Notes under the pieces: model-generated
What the model was told of the DNA's origin: nothing
Databases searched by the model: none
What the model saw: only the letters and a program-made list of their open reading frames with translations
NCBI GenBank assembly: GCA_947169975.1
Contig: CAMVRT010000002.1
Location: 142,734 to 206,733 of the forward strand
Reading direction: 5' to 3'
Source: an uncultured Oscillospiraceae bacterium
Lineage (GTDB): Bacteria > Bacillota > Clostridia > Oscillospirales > Oscillospiraceae
Length of the DNA stretch: 64,000 nt
Shown: positions 1 to 9,831 of the stretch, one piece after another
How the letters are laid out: each line of letters starts with the position of its first letter
How positions within the stretch are numbered: the first letter of the stretch is position 1
Position numbers and translations under genes: made by a program

Positions 1-474
1 ATCTCTATCCCGATTTTCGTGTTTGAGATACATCTGTTTTGCACAGTATACCGGATAGCCATCCTGTCGTGGATCGAGATGGCTGGCAAAGAGTTTGTGA
101 CACAGTCTTTGATTTTAGAGGAGATCAAGGAGGAATCCTCTCCATCCGGGAGATGGGGCAGTATCATTCCCCAATTTTATCCGAAAAAAGCCAATTATGG
201 CAGGTACAAGATTCTCTGCCGAACAGAGGAAGACAAAAGATTCAAGTTACGCTGCGCTGTCAATGGAAAAAACTATCAAATAATTGGAAATCAGATTTGG
301 GACGGCCCCGGCTGGAAGCGGTCTGTTACGTATGGGCGATTCAGCCATGTGATATTAAGGTATAACGACAAGGACGACATATCTTTTATTCTGAACCGCC
401 GCCTGGAAACTGAGCCGAAAGAAAAGCGGGAGAAGCACCCACACCATCGTGGCAAAGGAATGAAATGATAAAAT

Positions 475-567
475 CGGATTGCCACGGGCCTGCGGCCCTC
501 GAAATGACAGGTCTATGGAAAGGCCGTGTCATTCCGAGGAGGGCGACAGCCCGACGTGGGAATCCGT
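475..567. repeat. Dispersed palindromic intergenic repeat, copy A (cggattgccacgg...gaaatgac / gtcattccgagg...cgtgggaatccg)
   Basis: Shares the CGGATTGCCACG / GTCATT(G/C)CGAGG / CGTGGGAATCCG modules with four other intergenic sites in the window. Confidence 0.65.
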
Positions 568-597
568 CAATATCCAAACGCTTTCATATGAAAAACA

Positions 598-632
598 AAA
601 ACCGCCCCGGCCATGGCCGGGGCGGTTTTACT
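598..632 (-). terminator. Rho-independent terminator of ackA
   Basis: ACCGCCCCGGCC-at-GGCCGGGGCGGT perfect stem, T-rich on the minus strand. Confidence 0.85.
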
Positions 633-651
633 GTGCGGTTGGGCTTACTCC

Positions 652-1854
652 TTACAGGGCCTCCACGATGTCGCGGGTATCGCGGGCGATGACCAGCTCC
701 TCGTTGGTGGGGATGACCATGACCTTGACCTTGCTGTCGGGGGTGGAGATGAAGGTGTCCTCGCCGCGCTTCTTGTTGCACTCGGGGCAGATCTCAACGC
801 CCAGATACTTGAGGTACTTGCAGATCTCGGCACGGGTCTCGGCGCTGTTCTCGCCGATGCCGGCGGTGAAGATGATGCCGTCCACACCGTTCATGGCAGC
901 CACGTAGCCGCCCACGGTTTTGGCGACGGCGTAGTGGAACATATCCAGAGCCAGCTTGGCGCGCTCATTGCCCTGAGCGGCGGCGGTGTCCAGATCGCGG
1001 AAGTCGGAGCTGACGCCGGACACGCCCAGCACGCCGGACATCTTGTTGAGGATGTTGGTCAGCTCCTTGATGTCCTTGCCGGTGTTGGCGGACAGGTACT
1101 CCAGGATGGACACGTCGATGTCGCCGCAGCGGGTGCCCATGGGCAGGCCGGCGATGGGGGTGAAGCCCATGGAGGTGTCCACGCTCTTGCCGCCGTCGAT
1201 GGCGCAGATGGAGCTGCCGTTGCCCATGTGGCAGGAGATGAGCTTCAGCTCCTCAATGGGCTTGCCCATCATCTCGGCGGCGCGCTTGGACACGTACCGG
1301 TGGCTGGTGCCGTGGAAGCCGTAGCGGCGGACCTTCAGATCGGTGTAGTAGGAATAGGGGATGGGATACATGAAGGCCTTGCCGGGCATGGTCTGGTGGA
1401 AGGCGGTGTCAAACACGCCCACCTGGGGCACGTTCTCGCCCATGACGGCCTTGCAGGCGTTGATGCCGGTGATGTTGGCGGGGTTGTGAAGGGGAGCCAG
1501 GGGGATGCACTCGGCCAGCGCGTCCATCACGGCGTCATCGATCAGCACGGAGCAGGCGAACTTCTCGCCGCCGTGCACCACGCGGTGACCCACGGCGCCG
1601 ATCTCGCTCATGCTCTCCACCACACCGTACTCCGGGGAGGTCAGCTTGTCCAGCACGGCGGCAATGGCCTCGGTGTGGGTGGGCATGGGAACGTCCTCGT
1701 TGAACACGGGACGGCCGTTCTGGGGCTTGTGGGTCAGGTGACCGTCGATGCCGATGCGCTCGCACAGGCCCTTGGCCAGGAGCTTCTCGCCCTCCATGTC
1801 CAGCAGCTGATACTTCAGGGAGGAGGAACCGCAGTTGATAACCAGGATCTTCAT
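652..1854 (-). CDS. ackA: Acetate kinase
   Basis: [18 protein letters not shown]-terminus, [20 protein letters not shown] motifs; 400 aa. Confidence 0.97.
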   Translation of the reverse strand: MKILVINCGSSSLKYQLLDMEGEKLLAKGLCERIGIDGHLTHKPQNGRPVFNEDVPMPTHTEAIAAVLDKLTSPEYGVVESMSEIGAVGHRVVHGGEKFACSVLIDDAVMDALAECIPLAPLHNPANITGINACKAVMGENVPQVGVFDTAFHQTMPGKAFMYPIPYSYYTDLKVRRYGFHGTSHRYVSKRAAEMMGKPIEELKLISCHMGNGSSICAIDGGKSVDTSMGFTPIAGLPMGTRCGDIDVSILEYLSANTGKDIKELTNILNKMSGVLGVSGVSSDFRDLDTAAAQGNERAKLALDMFHYAVAKTVGGYVAAMNGVDGIIFTAGIGENSAETRAEICKYLKYLGVEICPECNKKRGEDTFISTPDSKVKVMVIPTNEELVIARDTRDIVEAL

Positions 1855-1929
1855 AAAATGTACCCTTTCTTCAATAAAATTTCGGTAAGACCAGTATAAA
1901 TACCCCGCAGCGTTTTTGCAAGGGGGAAC

Positions 1930-2688
1930 TTAACAATCCTTCAGCTCCAGCACCACCGGGCAGTGGTCGCTGCCGTATATGTCGGTGCGGATGGCCGCCT
2001 CCGCCACCCGCTCCCGGAGCCGGTCGGAGACGATGAAGTAGTCGATGCGCCAGCCCGCGTTGTTCTCCCGCGCGTGGAAGCGGTAGCTCCACCAGGAGTA
2101 GACGCCGGTCATATCGGGGTGGAGATACCGGAAGGTGTCGGTGAATCCGGCGGCAAGCAGCTCGGTCATCTTGCCCCGCTCCTCGTCGGAGAAGCCGGCG
2201 TTGCCCCGGTTGGACTTGGGGTTCTTCAGGTCGATCTCCTCATGGGCCACGTTGAGATCGCCGCAGTAGACCACCGGCTTCACCGCGTCCAGCGACTGGA
2301 GATAGGCCCGGAGATCGTCCTCCCACAGCATGCGGTAGTCGATGCGTTTGAGGCCGTCCTGTGCGTTGGGGGTATAGCAGCAGACCAGATAGAAATCCGG
2401 ATACTCCGCCGTGATGATCCGCCCCTCGTGGCGGTGGACGTCGTCGCCGAAGTCGTAGGTCACGGCCAGCGGCTCCGTCTTGGTGAGGATGGCCGTGCCG
2501 GAATAGCCCTTTTTGTCGGCGGAGTTGAAGTAGCGGTGGTAGCCCGGCAGATCGAACACCGCCTGCTCCGGCTGCAGCTTCGTCTCCTGCAGGCAGATCA
2601 CGTCCGGGTCCTCGCTGCGGACGTACTCCAGAAAGCCCTTGGTGAGACAGGACCGCAGACCGTTGACGTTCCAGGATGCCAGCTTCAC
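1930..2688 (-). CDS. xth: Exodeoxyribonuclease III
   Basis: VKLASWNVNGLRS (GTG start after GGGGGAACGCCC), ICLQETKL, YCGDLNVAHEEIDL, GSDHCPV motifs; the longer ORF track start is not needed. Confidence 0.93.
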   Translation of the reverse strand: MKLASWNVNGLRSCLTKGFLEYVRSEDPDVICLQETKLQPEQAVFDLPGYHRYFNSADKKGYSGTAILTKTEPLAVTYDFGDDVHRHEGRIITAEYPDFYLVCCYTPNAQDGLKRIDYRMLWEDDLRAYLQSLDAVKPVVYCGDLNVAHEEIDLKNPKSNRGNAGFSDEERGKMTELLAAGFTDTFRYLHPDMTGVYSWWSYRFHARENNAGWRIDYFIVSDRLRERVAEAAIRTDIYGSDHCPVVLELKDC

Positions 2689-2804
2689 GGGCGTTCCCCC
2701 TTTCATGAATGCATAACATAAAAATGATACCATACTTTTACGGAAAAACCAAGGCAGAAGTTGACAAAACGGGAAAGATGTGATACATTCACTCTCACCA
2801 AAGG

Positions 2805-3065
2805 CAATGATGGGAAGAGTAGCCGGTGAAAACCGCCAAAGAGAGTCCGTATTTGGTGAGAGCGGACGCGGAGGAACCCGGTGAACATGGCCCCGGAGCC
2901 GTCCGGTCGAGCGCGTGCGTGAGGCCGGAACGGGAGCGCCCGTTACAGCGCGGGGGTGTGATGGCACCCCGTGAGGCCCTTTTCCGTGAGGAGAGGGCGA
3001 AGCAAGGTGGTAACGCGGCATTCTGTCGCCCTTGACGGATCGTTGGATCCCCAAGGGCGTTTTTT
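2805..3065 (+). promoter_or_regulatory. T-box leader (predicted Met specifier) upstream of metG
   Basis: AGAGAG-TCCG...TGGTGAGAGCGGA stem I distal motif, candidate AUG specifier at 2887-2889 (GTGAACATGGCCCC), T-box AAGGTGGTAACGCGGC at about 3004, followed by CGCCCTTG...CAAGGGCGTTTTTT terminator. Confidence 0.88.
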
Positions 3066-3146
3066 GTTGCATATTTGCCCCTGAATGTGAAAAAATCAAA
3101 CTGTGCCGCCCTTCCATCCGGGACGGCAGGAAAAGGAGATACCCAT

Positions 3147-5111
3147 ATGGAGCGCAAGAAATTCTATATCACCACGCCGATCTACTATCCCTCCGACAAG
3201 CTGCACATCGGCCACACCTACTGCACCGTGGCCACCGACGCCATGGCCCGCTACAAGCGGCTCACCGGCTGCGACGTCATGTTCCTCACCGGCACCGACG
3301 AGCACGGCCAGAAGATCGAGACCAAGGCCAGAGAGGCCGGCATCACCCCCCAGCAGTTCGTGGACAACATCGTGGAGGGCGAAAAGGGCGTCAAGGATCT
3401 GTGGAAGCTGATGAACATCTCCAACGACCGCTTCATCCGCACCACGGACAAGTACCACGAGAAGGCCGTCCAGCGCATTTTCCGGAAGATGTACGACAAC
3501 GGCGACATCTACAAGGGCTCCTACAAGGGCAAGTACTGCACCCCCTGCGAGAGCTTCTGGACCGAGAGCCAGCTGGTGGACGGCAAGTGCCCCGACTGCG
3601 GACGGCCCGTCCAGGACGCCGAGGAGGAGGCCTACTTCTTCCGTCTGAGCAAGTACGCCGACCGGGTCCGCCATCTGCTGGAGGACACCGATTTCCTGCA
3701 GCCGAAGTCCCGTGTCAACGAGATGGTGAACAACTTCATCAAGCCGGGCCTGGAGGATCTGTGCGTCAGCCGCACCAGCTTCACCTGGGGCGTGCCGGTG
3801 GACTTCGACCCCGGCCACGTGGTGTACGTGTGGGTGGACGCCCTGTTCAACTACATGACCGCCCTGGGCTATGAGAACGACGCCCACGACGATCTGCGCA
3901 AATACTGGCCTGCCGACGTCCACATCGTGGGCAAGGAGATCGTGCGGTTCCACTCCATCATCTGGCCCGCCATGCTGATGAGCGTGGGCGAGCCCCTGCC
4001 CAAGCACGTCTACGGCCACGGCTGGCTGGTGTTCAACGGCGGCAAGATGAGCAAGAGCCTGGGCAACGTGGTGGATCCCTACCTGCTGGCGGAGCGCTAC
4101 GGCGTGGACACCCTGCGCTTCTTCCTGCTGCGCACCTTCCCCTTCGGCGCCGATGGCAACTTCTCCAACGAGCTGCTGATCAACACCATCAACGTGGATC
4201 TGGCCAACTGCCTGGGCAATCTGGTGAGCCGCACCACCGCCATGGTGGAAAAGTACTTCGGCGGCACCCTGCCCACGGAGCGGGAGGACAGCGACGGTGA
4301 CTGCGAGCTGAAGACCATGGCCGCCACTCTCCGGGACCGCTACGAGGCGGAGATGGAGAAGCTCCAGTTCCAGAACGCCCTGGCGGAGATCTTCAAGGTG
4401 CTGGACCGGGCCAACAAGTATATCGACGAGAACGCCCCCTGGGTGCTGGCCAAGGACGAGGCAAAGAAGATCCGCCTTGCCACGGTGATGTACAACCTGC
4501 TGGAGACGGTGCGCATCTGCACCACGCTGCTCCAGCCCTTCATGCCCGAGAGCTGCGAAAAGATCTTTGCCGCCATCGGCGCCTGCGAGTGCTGCCGCGG
4601 CTGGGACAAGGCCAACGTGTGGGGCAGCCTCCGCGCCGACGTCACCGTCACCAAGGGCGAGGCCCTGTTCCCCCGCATCGACGCGGAGAAGGAGCTCCAG
4701 GAGCTGGCCGCCATACAGGAGGCCCAGAAGAAGGCCGCCCTGCCCAACCTGGAGGTGGAGCCTCTCACGGAGGAGAACGTGGACTTCGATACCTTCTGCC
4801 AGTGCGACATGCGGGCCGTGAAGATCAAGGCCTGCGAGCCGGTGAAGAAGAGCGACAAGCTGCTGAAATTCACTCTGGACGACGGCACCGGCACCGACCG
4901 GATCATCCTCTCCGGCATCCACAAGTTCTATGAGCCGGAGCAGCTCATCGGCAAGACGGCGGTGGCCATCGTCAATCTGCCGCCCCGGAAGATGATGGGC
5001 ATCCCCTCCTGCGGCATGCTGCTCTCCGCCGTCCACAAGGAGAAGGGCGAGGAGAAGCTGCACCTGCTGCTGGTGGACGATTCCATCCCCGCCGGCGCGA
5101 AATTGGGTTAA
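3147..5111 (+). CDS. metG: Methionyl-tRNA synthetase with C-terminal tRNA-binding domain
   Basis: KKFYITTPIYYPSDKLHIGHTY, CTPC...CPDCG zinc motif, GKMSKSLGNVV (KMSKS), C-terminal tRBD; AAGGAGAT RBS before ATG 3147. Confidence 0.97.
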   Translation: MERKKFYITTPIYYPSDKLHIGHTYCTVATDAMARYKRLTGCDVMFLTGTDEHGQKIETKAREAGITPQQFVDNIVEGEKGVKDLWKLMNISNDRFIRTTDKYHEKAVQRIFRKMYDNGDIYKGSYKGKYCTPCESFWTESQLVDGKCPDCGRPVQDAEEEAYFFRLSKYADRVRHLLEDTDFLQPKSRVNEMVNNFIKPGLEDLCVSRTSFTWGVPVDFDPGHVVYVWVDALFNYMTALGYENDAHDDLRKYWPADVHIVGKEIVRFHSIIWPAMLMSVGEPLPKHVYGHGWLVFNGGKMSKSLGNVVDPYLLAERYGVDTLRFFLLRTFPFGADGNFSNELLINTINVDLANCLGNLVSRTTAMVEKYFGGTLPTEREDSDGDCELKTMAATLRDRYEAEMEKLQFQNALAEIFKVLDRANKYIDENAPWVLAKDEAKKIRLATVMYNLLETVRICTTLLQPFMPESCEKIFAAIGACECCRGWDKANVWGSLRADVTVTKGEALFPRIDAEKELQELAAIQEAQKKAALPNLEVEPLTEENVDFDTFCQCDMRAVKIKACEPVKKSDKLLKFTLDDGTGTDRIILSGIHKFYEPEQLIGKTAVAIVNLPPRKMMGIPSCGMLLSAVHKEKGEEKLHLLLVDDSIPAGAKLG

Positions 5112-5115
5112 TATT

Positions 5116-5272
5116 TCGTCCAAAATCTGCGGATTTTGGACGAGCAGGCTGCGGCTCACTGCGCGCACTCGCTTGCGTGAGACGCTCGCACACTTGTGAG
5201 CCGAGAAGTATTTTTTGCCACGTACACGCCGCGGCAAAAAATGATTGAATTGGTTCGCGCCTGCGGCGCGAA
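5116..5272. repeat. Palindrome-packed intergenic region (four consecutive inverted repeats)
   Basis: TCGTCCAAAATC-tgcg-GATTTTGGACGA (5116-5143); GGCTCAC..GTGAGCC (5153-5202); TTTTTTGCC..GGCAAAAAA (5211-5241); TTCGCGCC-tgc-GGCGCGAA (5254-5272). Confidence 0.8.
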
Positions 5273-5312
5273 GTCTGCGACGCTTTCTCGAGCAATTCAG
5301 GAGGTTCTTTTC

Positions 5313-5609
5313 ATGACCGAGCTGACATTTCTGGTGACATACACCGCCAAGGCGGGGCGGCGGGAGACCTTCCTCCGCGCCCTTGCCGCCCGGGGACTGC
5401 CCGAAACCATCCGGGCGGAGGATGGCTGCCTCCAATACGACTACTATCTCTCCATCGAAAACGGCGACGACATCCTGCTGCTGGAGCGGTGGAGCAGCGC
5501 CGAGGCCCAGCAGGCGCACCTGAAGCAGCCCCACATGGCCCAGGTGCGAGAGCTGAAGGAGCAGTACGTGGAAAACACGACGCTCCGCAAGCTGGCGGAG
5601 GTGAAGTGA
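5313..5609 (+). CDS. Antibiotic biosynthesis monooxygenase (ABM)-family small protein
   Basis: 98 aa, LTFLVTYTAKAGRRETFLRAL...EDGCLQYDYYLSIENGDDILLLERWSS...H ABM fold pattern; GGAGG RBS. Confidence 0.75.
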   Translation: MTELTFLVTYTAKAGRRETFLRALAARGLPETIRAEDGCLQYDYYLSIENGDDILLLERWSSAEAQQAHLKQPHMAQVRELKEQYVENTTLRKLAEVK

Positions 5610-6373
5610 TGCTCTTCGATACCCACGCCCACTACGACGACGAGGCCTTTGACGCCGACCGCCGCGAACTGCTGGCTGCCATGCCGGACCGCAACGTGGG
5701 CCTGATCGTCAACCCCGGCTGCACGGTGGAATCCTCCCGCACGGCGGTGGCGCTGGCGGCGGAGTTCCCCCACGTCTACGCCGCCGTGGGCATCCACCCG
5801 GAGAACTGCGGCGACTTTGCGCCGCAGCACATGGATAAGATCCGCGCCATGGCGAAGACGGACAAGGTGGTGGCTATCGGGGAGATCGGCCTGGACTACT
5901 ACTGGCCGGAGAATCCGCCCCGTGGGCTGCAGCAGCAGGTGCTCCGGGCCCATATGGCGCTGGCGCAGGAGCTGGGGCTGCCTGTCATCATCCATGACCG
6001 GGAGGCCCACGCCGACACGCTTTCCATCGTAAAGGAATTTCCGGCGGTGACAGGGGTGTTCCACTGCTTCTCCGGCAGCGTGGAGATGGCCCGTGAGCTG
6101 CTGAAAATGGGGTGGATGCTGTCCTTCAACGGGGCCGTCACCTTCAAAAACGCCCGGAAAGCCCCGGAGGTCATTGGGGAAATCCCCATGGACCGCATCA
6201 TGATCGAGACGGACGCCCCCTACCTGACCCCGGTGCCGTTCCGGGGCAAGCGGAACGACAGCTCCTACGTCCACCTGGTGGCGGAGAAGATCGCCCGGAT
6301 CAAGGGCATCTCCCCGGAAGAGGTGGAGCAGATCACCTGGGAAAACGGAAAAAGATTCTTCCATATCGCATAA
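5609..6373 (+). CDS. tatD: TatD family metal-dependent hydrolase
   Basis: LFDTHAHYDDEAF, AIGEIGLDYYW, VFHCFSG, ETDAPYLTP motifs; start overlaps preceding stop. Confidence 0.93.
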   Translation: MLFDTHAHYDDEAFDADRRELLAAMPDRNVGLIVNPGCTVESSRTAVALAAEFPHVYAAVGIHPENCGDFAPQHMDKIRAMAKTDKVVAIGEIGLDYYWPENPPRGLQQQVLRAHMALAQELGLPVIIHDREAHADTLSIVKEFPAVTGVFHCFSGSVEMARELLKMGWMLSFNGAVTFKNARKAPEVIGEIPMDRIMIETDAPYLTPVPFRGKRNDSSYVHLVAEKIARIKGISPEEVEQITWENGKRFFHIA

Positions 6374-6408
6374 GAAAAGACCCGCCGTCGGCGGGTCTTT
6401 TCTTATGC
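6374..6408. terminator. Bidirectional terminator between tatD and the ABC permease
   Basis: AAGAAAAGACCCGCCGtcGGCGGGTCTTTTCTT. Confidence 0.85.
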
Positions 6409-6416
6409 GTATTGTG

Positions 6417-7217
6417 TTACTGCAGATTCAGCCGCTTCTTCAGCAGGAGCCGGGTGACGATGTAAAAGACAATGGCGAAGAGCAGGCTGAGGCAGATGCT
6501 GAGGATCTGCGTTCCCATCATGTAGGAGGAGACCGCGGCATCTGTGACGTTTTCTGAGAACAGATTATCGGACAAGACGACGGAGAAAATGCTGACAATG
6601 GACGAGACAGATCTCATTCCCGCGGAAAAGGCGAAGTAAAAGGCGACGGACAGCAGGATCTTGCGGTTGGCAAAGCTGTGCCCCAGAGAGATGGCCGCGT
6701 AAAACAGCAGGAAGCTGTTCACGGCAGACACAAACAGGCTGATCGCCAGCAGCGGGAGATAACTCTTGGGGAATATACCCGCGAACTCGGAGAAGAACAG
6801 GGAGAGCTGGGGCTCAATGGCACTCCAGTCAACCAGACCCAGGGTGCCCAGGAACACACCCAGCACCACGGCCAGCACGGTGAGAACCGTCCAGCTCAGG
6901 GCAACGATCAGCTTGGACAGGATCAGCTGATCCGTGGTGGCCGGCAGGGTAAACATCAGGTATCCCTCGTCAGTCATGTAGTTCTTATAGAAGCGGAAAA
7001 CCATCAGGCCCAGCGTTACCACACCGGCGCCGATCAGGGTGACAACGAAGATCATGATGGATGTGACCCGGAAAAACTCCAGCGCCACATTGTTGTAGCG
7101 GTCAGCCAGGCGCATGAACAGGTTGAACAGCAGCGCCGCGCCTGCCACCAGCACATAGACCGGCAGCATGATGCGCGCCGTGGCGCGGTACTCGTGCTTC
7201 AGCAGTTTAGACAGCAT
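6417..7217 (-). CDS. ABC-2 type transporter permease
   Basis: MLSKLLKHEYRATARIMLPVYVLVAGAALLF; six predicted TM segments; overlaps the ATPase gene. Confidence 0.8.
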   Translation of the reverse strand: MLSKLLKHEYRATARIMLPVYVLVAGAALLFNLFMRLADRYNNVALEFFRVTSIMIFVVTLIGAGVVTLGLMVFRFYKNYMTDEGYLMFTLPATTDQLILSKLIVALSWTVLTVLAVVLGVFLGTLGLVDWSAIEPQLSLFFSEFAGIFPKSYLPLLAISLFVSAVNSFLLFYAAISLGHSFANRKILLSVAFYFAFSAGMRSVSSIVSIFSVVLSDNLFSENVTDAAVSSYMMGTQILSICLSLLFAIVFYIVTRLLLKKRLNLQ

Positions 7218-7908
7218 AGCGGAACACCTCCCGGAACAGCTCATCCACGCTGCAGTTCTTCTCGGAGCGGATCTCGTCCACCGACGACTGCAGCACCACA
7301 CGGCCCTTGTTGATGAAGATCACGTCATCCAGAACGCTCTCCACATCGGCGATCAGATGGGTGGAGATCACCACCGAGGCCTCCTCGTTGTAGTTGGAAA
7401 TGATGGTGCGGATGATATAATCCCGGGTGGCGGGATCCACGCCGCCGATGGGCTCATCCAGCAAAAACAGCTTTGCCTTGCGGCTCATGACCAGAATCAG
7501 CTGCACCTTTTCCCGGGTGCCCTTGCTCATCTGCTTGATGCGCAGCTTGGGGCTGATGTCCAGCGCCGTCAGCATGTGCTCGGCGGTGTTCCGGTCAAAG
7601 TCGGGGTAAAAATCGCAGAAGAAGTCCAGCAGCTGCACCACGTTCATCCAGGTGGACAGATAGGTCCGCTCCGGCAGATAGGACACGATGCGCTTGGTCT
7701 CCGTTCCCGGCTTGCTGCCCCCGATGGTCAGTGTGCCGGATGTGGGCACCAGCAGGCCGTTGGCAATTTTGATCAGGGTGGATTTGCCGCTGCCGTTCGG
7801 CCCCAGCAAGCCCACGATGCGGCCGGGCTCCACCGTCAGATCCACGCTGTCCAGCGCTGTGACGGAGCCGTACCGCTTTGTCAGTTGTTTGCATTCCAGA
7901 AGTGCCAT
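7207..7908 (-). CDS. ABC transporter ATP-binding protein
   Basis: Walker A GPNGSGKST, LFLLDEPIGGVDP. Confidence 0.92.
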   Translation of the reverse strand: MALLECKQLTKRYGSVTALDSVDLTVEPGRIVGLLGPNGSGKSTLIKIANGLLVPTSGTLTIGGSKPGTETKRIVSYLPERTYLSTWMNVVQLLDFFCDFYPDFDRNTAEHMLTALDISPKLRIKQMSKGTREKVQLILVMSRKAKLFLLDEPIGGVDPATRDYIIRTIISNYNEEASVVISTHLIADVESVLDDVIFINKGRVVLQSSVDEIRSEKNCSVDELFREVFRYAV

Positions 7909-8285
7909 TACATTACCTCCTCGTCTGTTTGATCCTGCTCCGTCAGGAGCGCCAGCGCCTTCTGCCGGTCATAGCCGAGACGGGCCATCCCCGACCAGAA
8001 AGCGCGTGCCTGCGCCTTGGCAAGCCGTCGCCGGGCCCCGTCGATCACCGCGGTGTCCTCGGTGACGAAGCGCCCGCTGGTGCGCTGGGAATAAATCAGC
8101 CCCTGCTGCTCCAGCTCGGTCATGGCGCGCTGCATGGTGTTGGGATTCACCCCTGCCTCTGCCGCCAGATCCCGCACCGCCGGCAGCCGCGCCCCGGCCG
8201 GGTATGCGCCGGACAGAATGGCCTGGGTCAGCTTCTCAGCCAGCTGGGTGTAGATCGGCAGATCGGAACGAAATGCCCACTCCAT
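7908..8285 (-). CDS. GntR family transcriptional regulator (YtrA-like)
   Basis: PIYTQLAEKLTQAILSGAYPAGARLPAVRDLAAEAGVNPNTMQRAMTELEQQGLI wHTH; short C-terminus; operon with ABC genes. Confidence 0.9.
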   Translation of the reverse strand: MEWAFRSDLPIYTQLAEKLTQAILSGAYPAGARLPAVRDLAAEAGVNPNTMQRAMTELEQQGLIYSQRTSGRFVTEDTAVIDGARRRLAKAQARAFWSGMARLGYDRQKALALLTEQDQTDEEVM

Positions 8286-8296
8286 GGCAACACCTC

Positions 8297-8336
8297 CTTG
8301 TGTTATTGTATTAGGCGATTAGAACAATAACACAAG
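8297..8336. promoter_or_regulatory. Perfect 13-bp inverted repeat operator candidate at the GntR/ABC promoter
   Basis: CTTGTGTTATTGT-N14-ACAATAACACAAG immediately upstream of the GntR start. Confidence 0.75.
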
Positions 8337-8365
8337 AGAGGCGGAATGTCAAGGGGTATGGATAA

Positions 8366-8399
8366 AAAAACCGGCGCCGCGGAGGGCGGCGCCGGGGAA
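8366..8399 (-). terminator. Terminator downstream of the PH-domain gene
   Basis: CCGGCGCCGcggaggGCGGCGCCGG with T tract on the minus strand. Confidence 0.75.
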
Positions 8400-8427
8400 A
8401 AGCGCAAAATAAGCGGTGGGCAGAGGT

Positions 8428-8901
8428 TTACTTCTCAAAGACGTCGGGCACACCGTTGTGGTTCACGTCGGTCATATCCACCTCGAAGGGGGGCATGCCG
8501 CCGCCCTCGCCGGCGTGGGCATGGGCGTTGGGCGTGACGCTCTCGGTGGTGTAGACCCGGTTGCGCAGGCGGCTCTCATCCACCAGCTTGGAGAGCATCT
8601 CCTTGACGGCGGCGGAGTGCTTGATGTTGCGGATATCTAAATGCTGGGTAGTCACATCCGAGCTGTCGCAGTGGATGGTGCCCAGACCGAAGATGCGCTG
8701 CCAGAAGTTGCGCCTGAGTGTCACGTCGGTGATGCGGTAGAGGCGGATCTCATCCTCGGTGGTGTTGAGGAAGCCGGTCTTGAAATACAGACGGGTGTCA
8801 TCCAAAAAGTATTTGGTAAAGGACCAGGGAAGACCCAGGAAATTGCGCTTGCGCTCCTGCCAGAGGTAGGTTTTCTTGGGCAGCTTTTCTTTTTTAGCCA
8901 T
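8428..8901 (-). CDS. PH-domain (bacterial PH / YdbT-like) protein
   Basis: FTKYFLDDTRLYFKTGFLNTTEDEIRLYRITDVTLRRNFWQRIFGLGTIHCDSSDVTTQHLDIRNIKHSAAVKEML. Confidence 0.75.
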   Translation of the reverse strand: MAKKEKLPKKTYLWQERKRNFLGLPWSFTKYFLDDTRLYFKTGFLNTTEDEIRLYRITDVTLRRNFWQRIFGLGTIHCDSSDVTTQHLDIRNIKHSAAVKEMLSKLVDESRLRNRVYTTESVTPNAHAHAGEGGGMPPFEVDMTDVNHNGVPDVFEK

Positions 8902-8982
8902 GACAGTTCCTCCTTTTGCGGTTTTGTACAGTATAGCATAGTTTATATCCTGACGCAAGACGGAAACGCCCTGCGGGAGGGA

Positions 8983-9828
8983 TCAGTACAGCTTGTCCAG
9001 CGACGCGATCATCGCGGCGATGGCGTGATCGGCGCAGTGGGGCAGGATCTGTATGCCGGGCAGACGGCGCACGGCCGGAATGGCATTGGCCGGAGCGTAG
9101 GGGACGGCGGCAAAGCGAAGCATGGGGATGTCGTTGGCCTGGTCGCCTACGCACAGCACGTTTTTTCGGGGTACATGCAGCAGCGACGCCAGCTTTTCCG
9201 CCATAACGCCCTTGTTGGCGCCTCGGGCCGTCAGCTCCACGAGGCAGGCGGCGGAGGGCACGATCTCGTAGGCGTCGGCCCAATCCGCATCGCGGAGAAA
9301 GGCGATGACCTGCGACAGAAGGCAATCCGTACCCTCCAGCAGCACCTTGCTGATGGGGGAGGGTACCTGATCGAGCGCGGCGTCCACCACCGTGGGCGGG
9401 TGGGTCAGCTGCAGGTGCGCCCGGGTGACCTCGTTGGGGTGTACGGTGTGGATCACAGCGTCGTCGTGATAGAGCTCCATGGCCAGACCGGGGAACCGCT
9501 CCAGCAGCAGCGCCAGATGAGGCCGCACCGTGTCGGGCAGAAAGGCGGTGTGCAGGTAGCGTCCGGCGGCGAAGTCATAGATGGCGGCGCCGTTGAAAAG
9601 GATGGTGGGGCCGTTCATGGGGATGGCGGAGGCGATGGGCGCAAAGGCCGGCAATGCCCGGCCGGTGGCCACGGAGAAGGTCCCGCCCTCGGCCATAAAG
9701 TACTCCATGGCGCGGCGATCCTCGGCGGAGACGGGGGGCAGCTCCTCGCCGCCCAGCAGGGAGCCCTCGGTATAGGTGATGGTATTGTCGTAATCGCTGA
9801 TGATGAGCAGGCCGTCAAATTTTCCCAT
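8983..9828 (-). CDS. Cof-type HAD superfamily hydrolase
   Basis: LLIISDYDNTITYTEG, NKGVMAEKLASLLHVPRKNVLCVGDQANDIPML. Confidence 0.85.
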   Translation of the reverse strand: MGKFDGLLIISDYDNTITYTEGSLLGGEELPPVSAEDRRAMEYFMAEGGTFSVATGRALPAFAPIASAIPMNGPTILFNGAAIYDFAAGRYLHTAFLPDTVRPHLALLLERFPGLAMELYHDDAVIHTVHPNEVTRAHLQLTHPPTVVDAALDQVPSPISKVLLEGTDCLLSQVIAFLRDADWADAYEIVPSAACLVELTARGANKGVMAEKLASLLHVPRKNVLCVGDQANDIPMLRFAAVPYAPANAIPAVRRLPGIQILPHCADHAIAAMIASLDKLY

Positions 9829-9831
9829 GGC

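Noticed and set aside
19-468. 149-aa ORF at the window start (and overlapping 39..365)
   Set aside because: No family recognised, no clear RBS visible at the window edge and two overlapping frames; not enough support to call a gene
613-1899. 428-aa plus-strand ORF opposite ackA (Val/Gly/His-rich)
   Set aside because: Antisense shadow of a clear acetate kinase gene; composition is the codon-bias mirror and no RBS or recognisable domain is present
3096-5534. 812-aa ORF opposite metG
   Set aside because: Antisense artefact; low-complexity leucine/valine/histidine pattern
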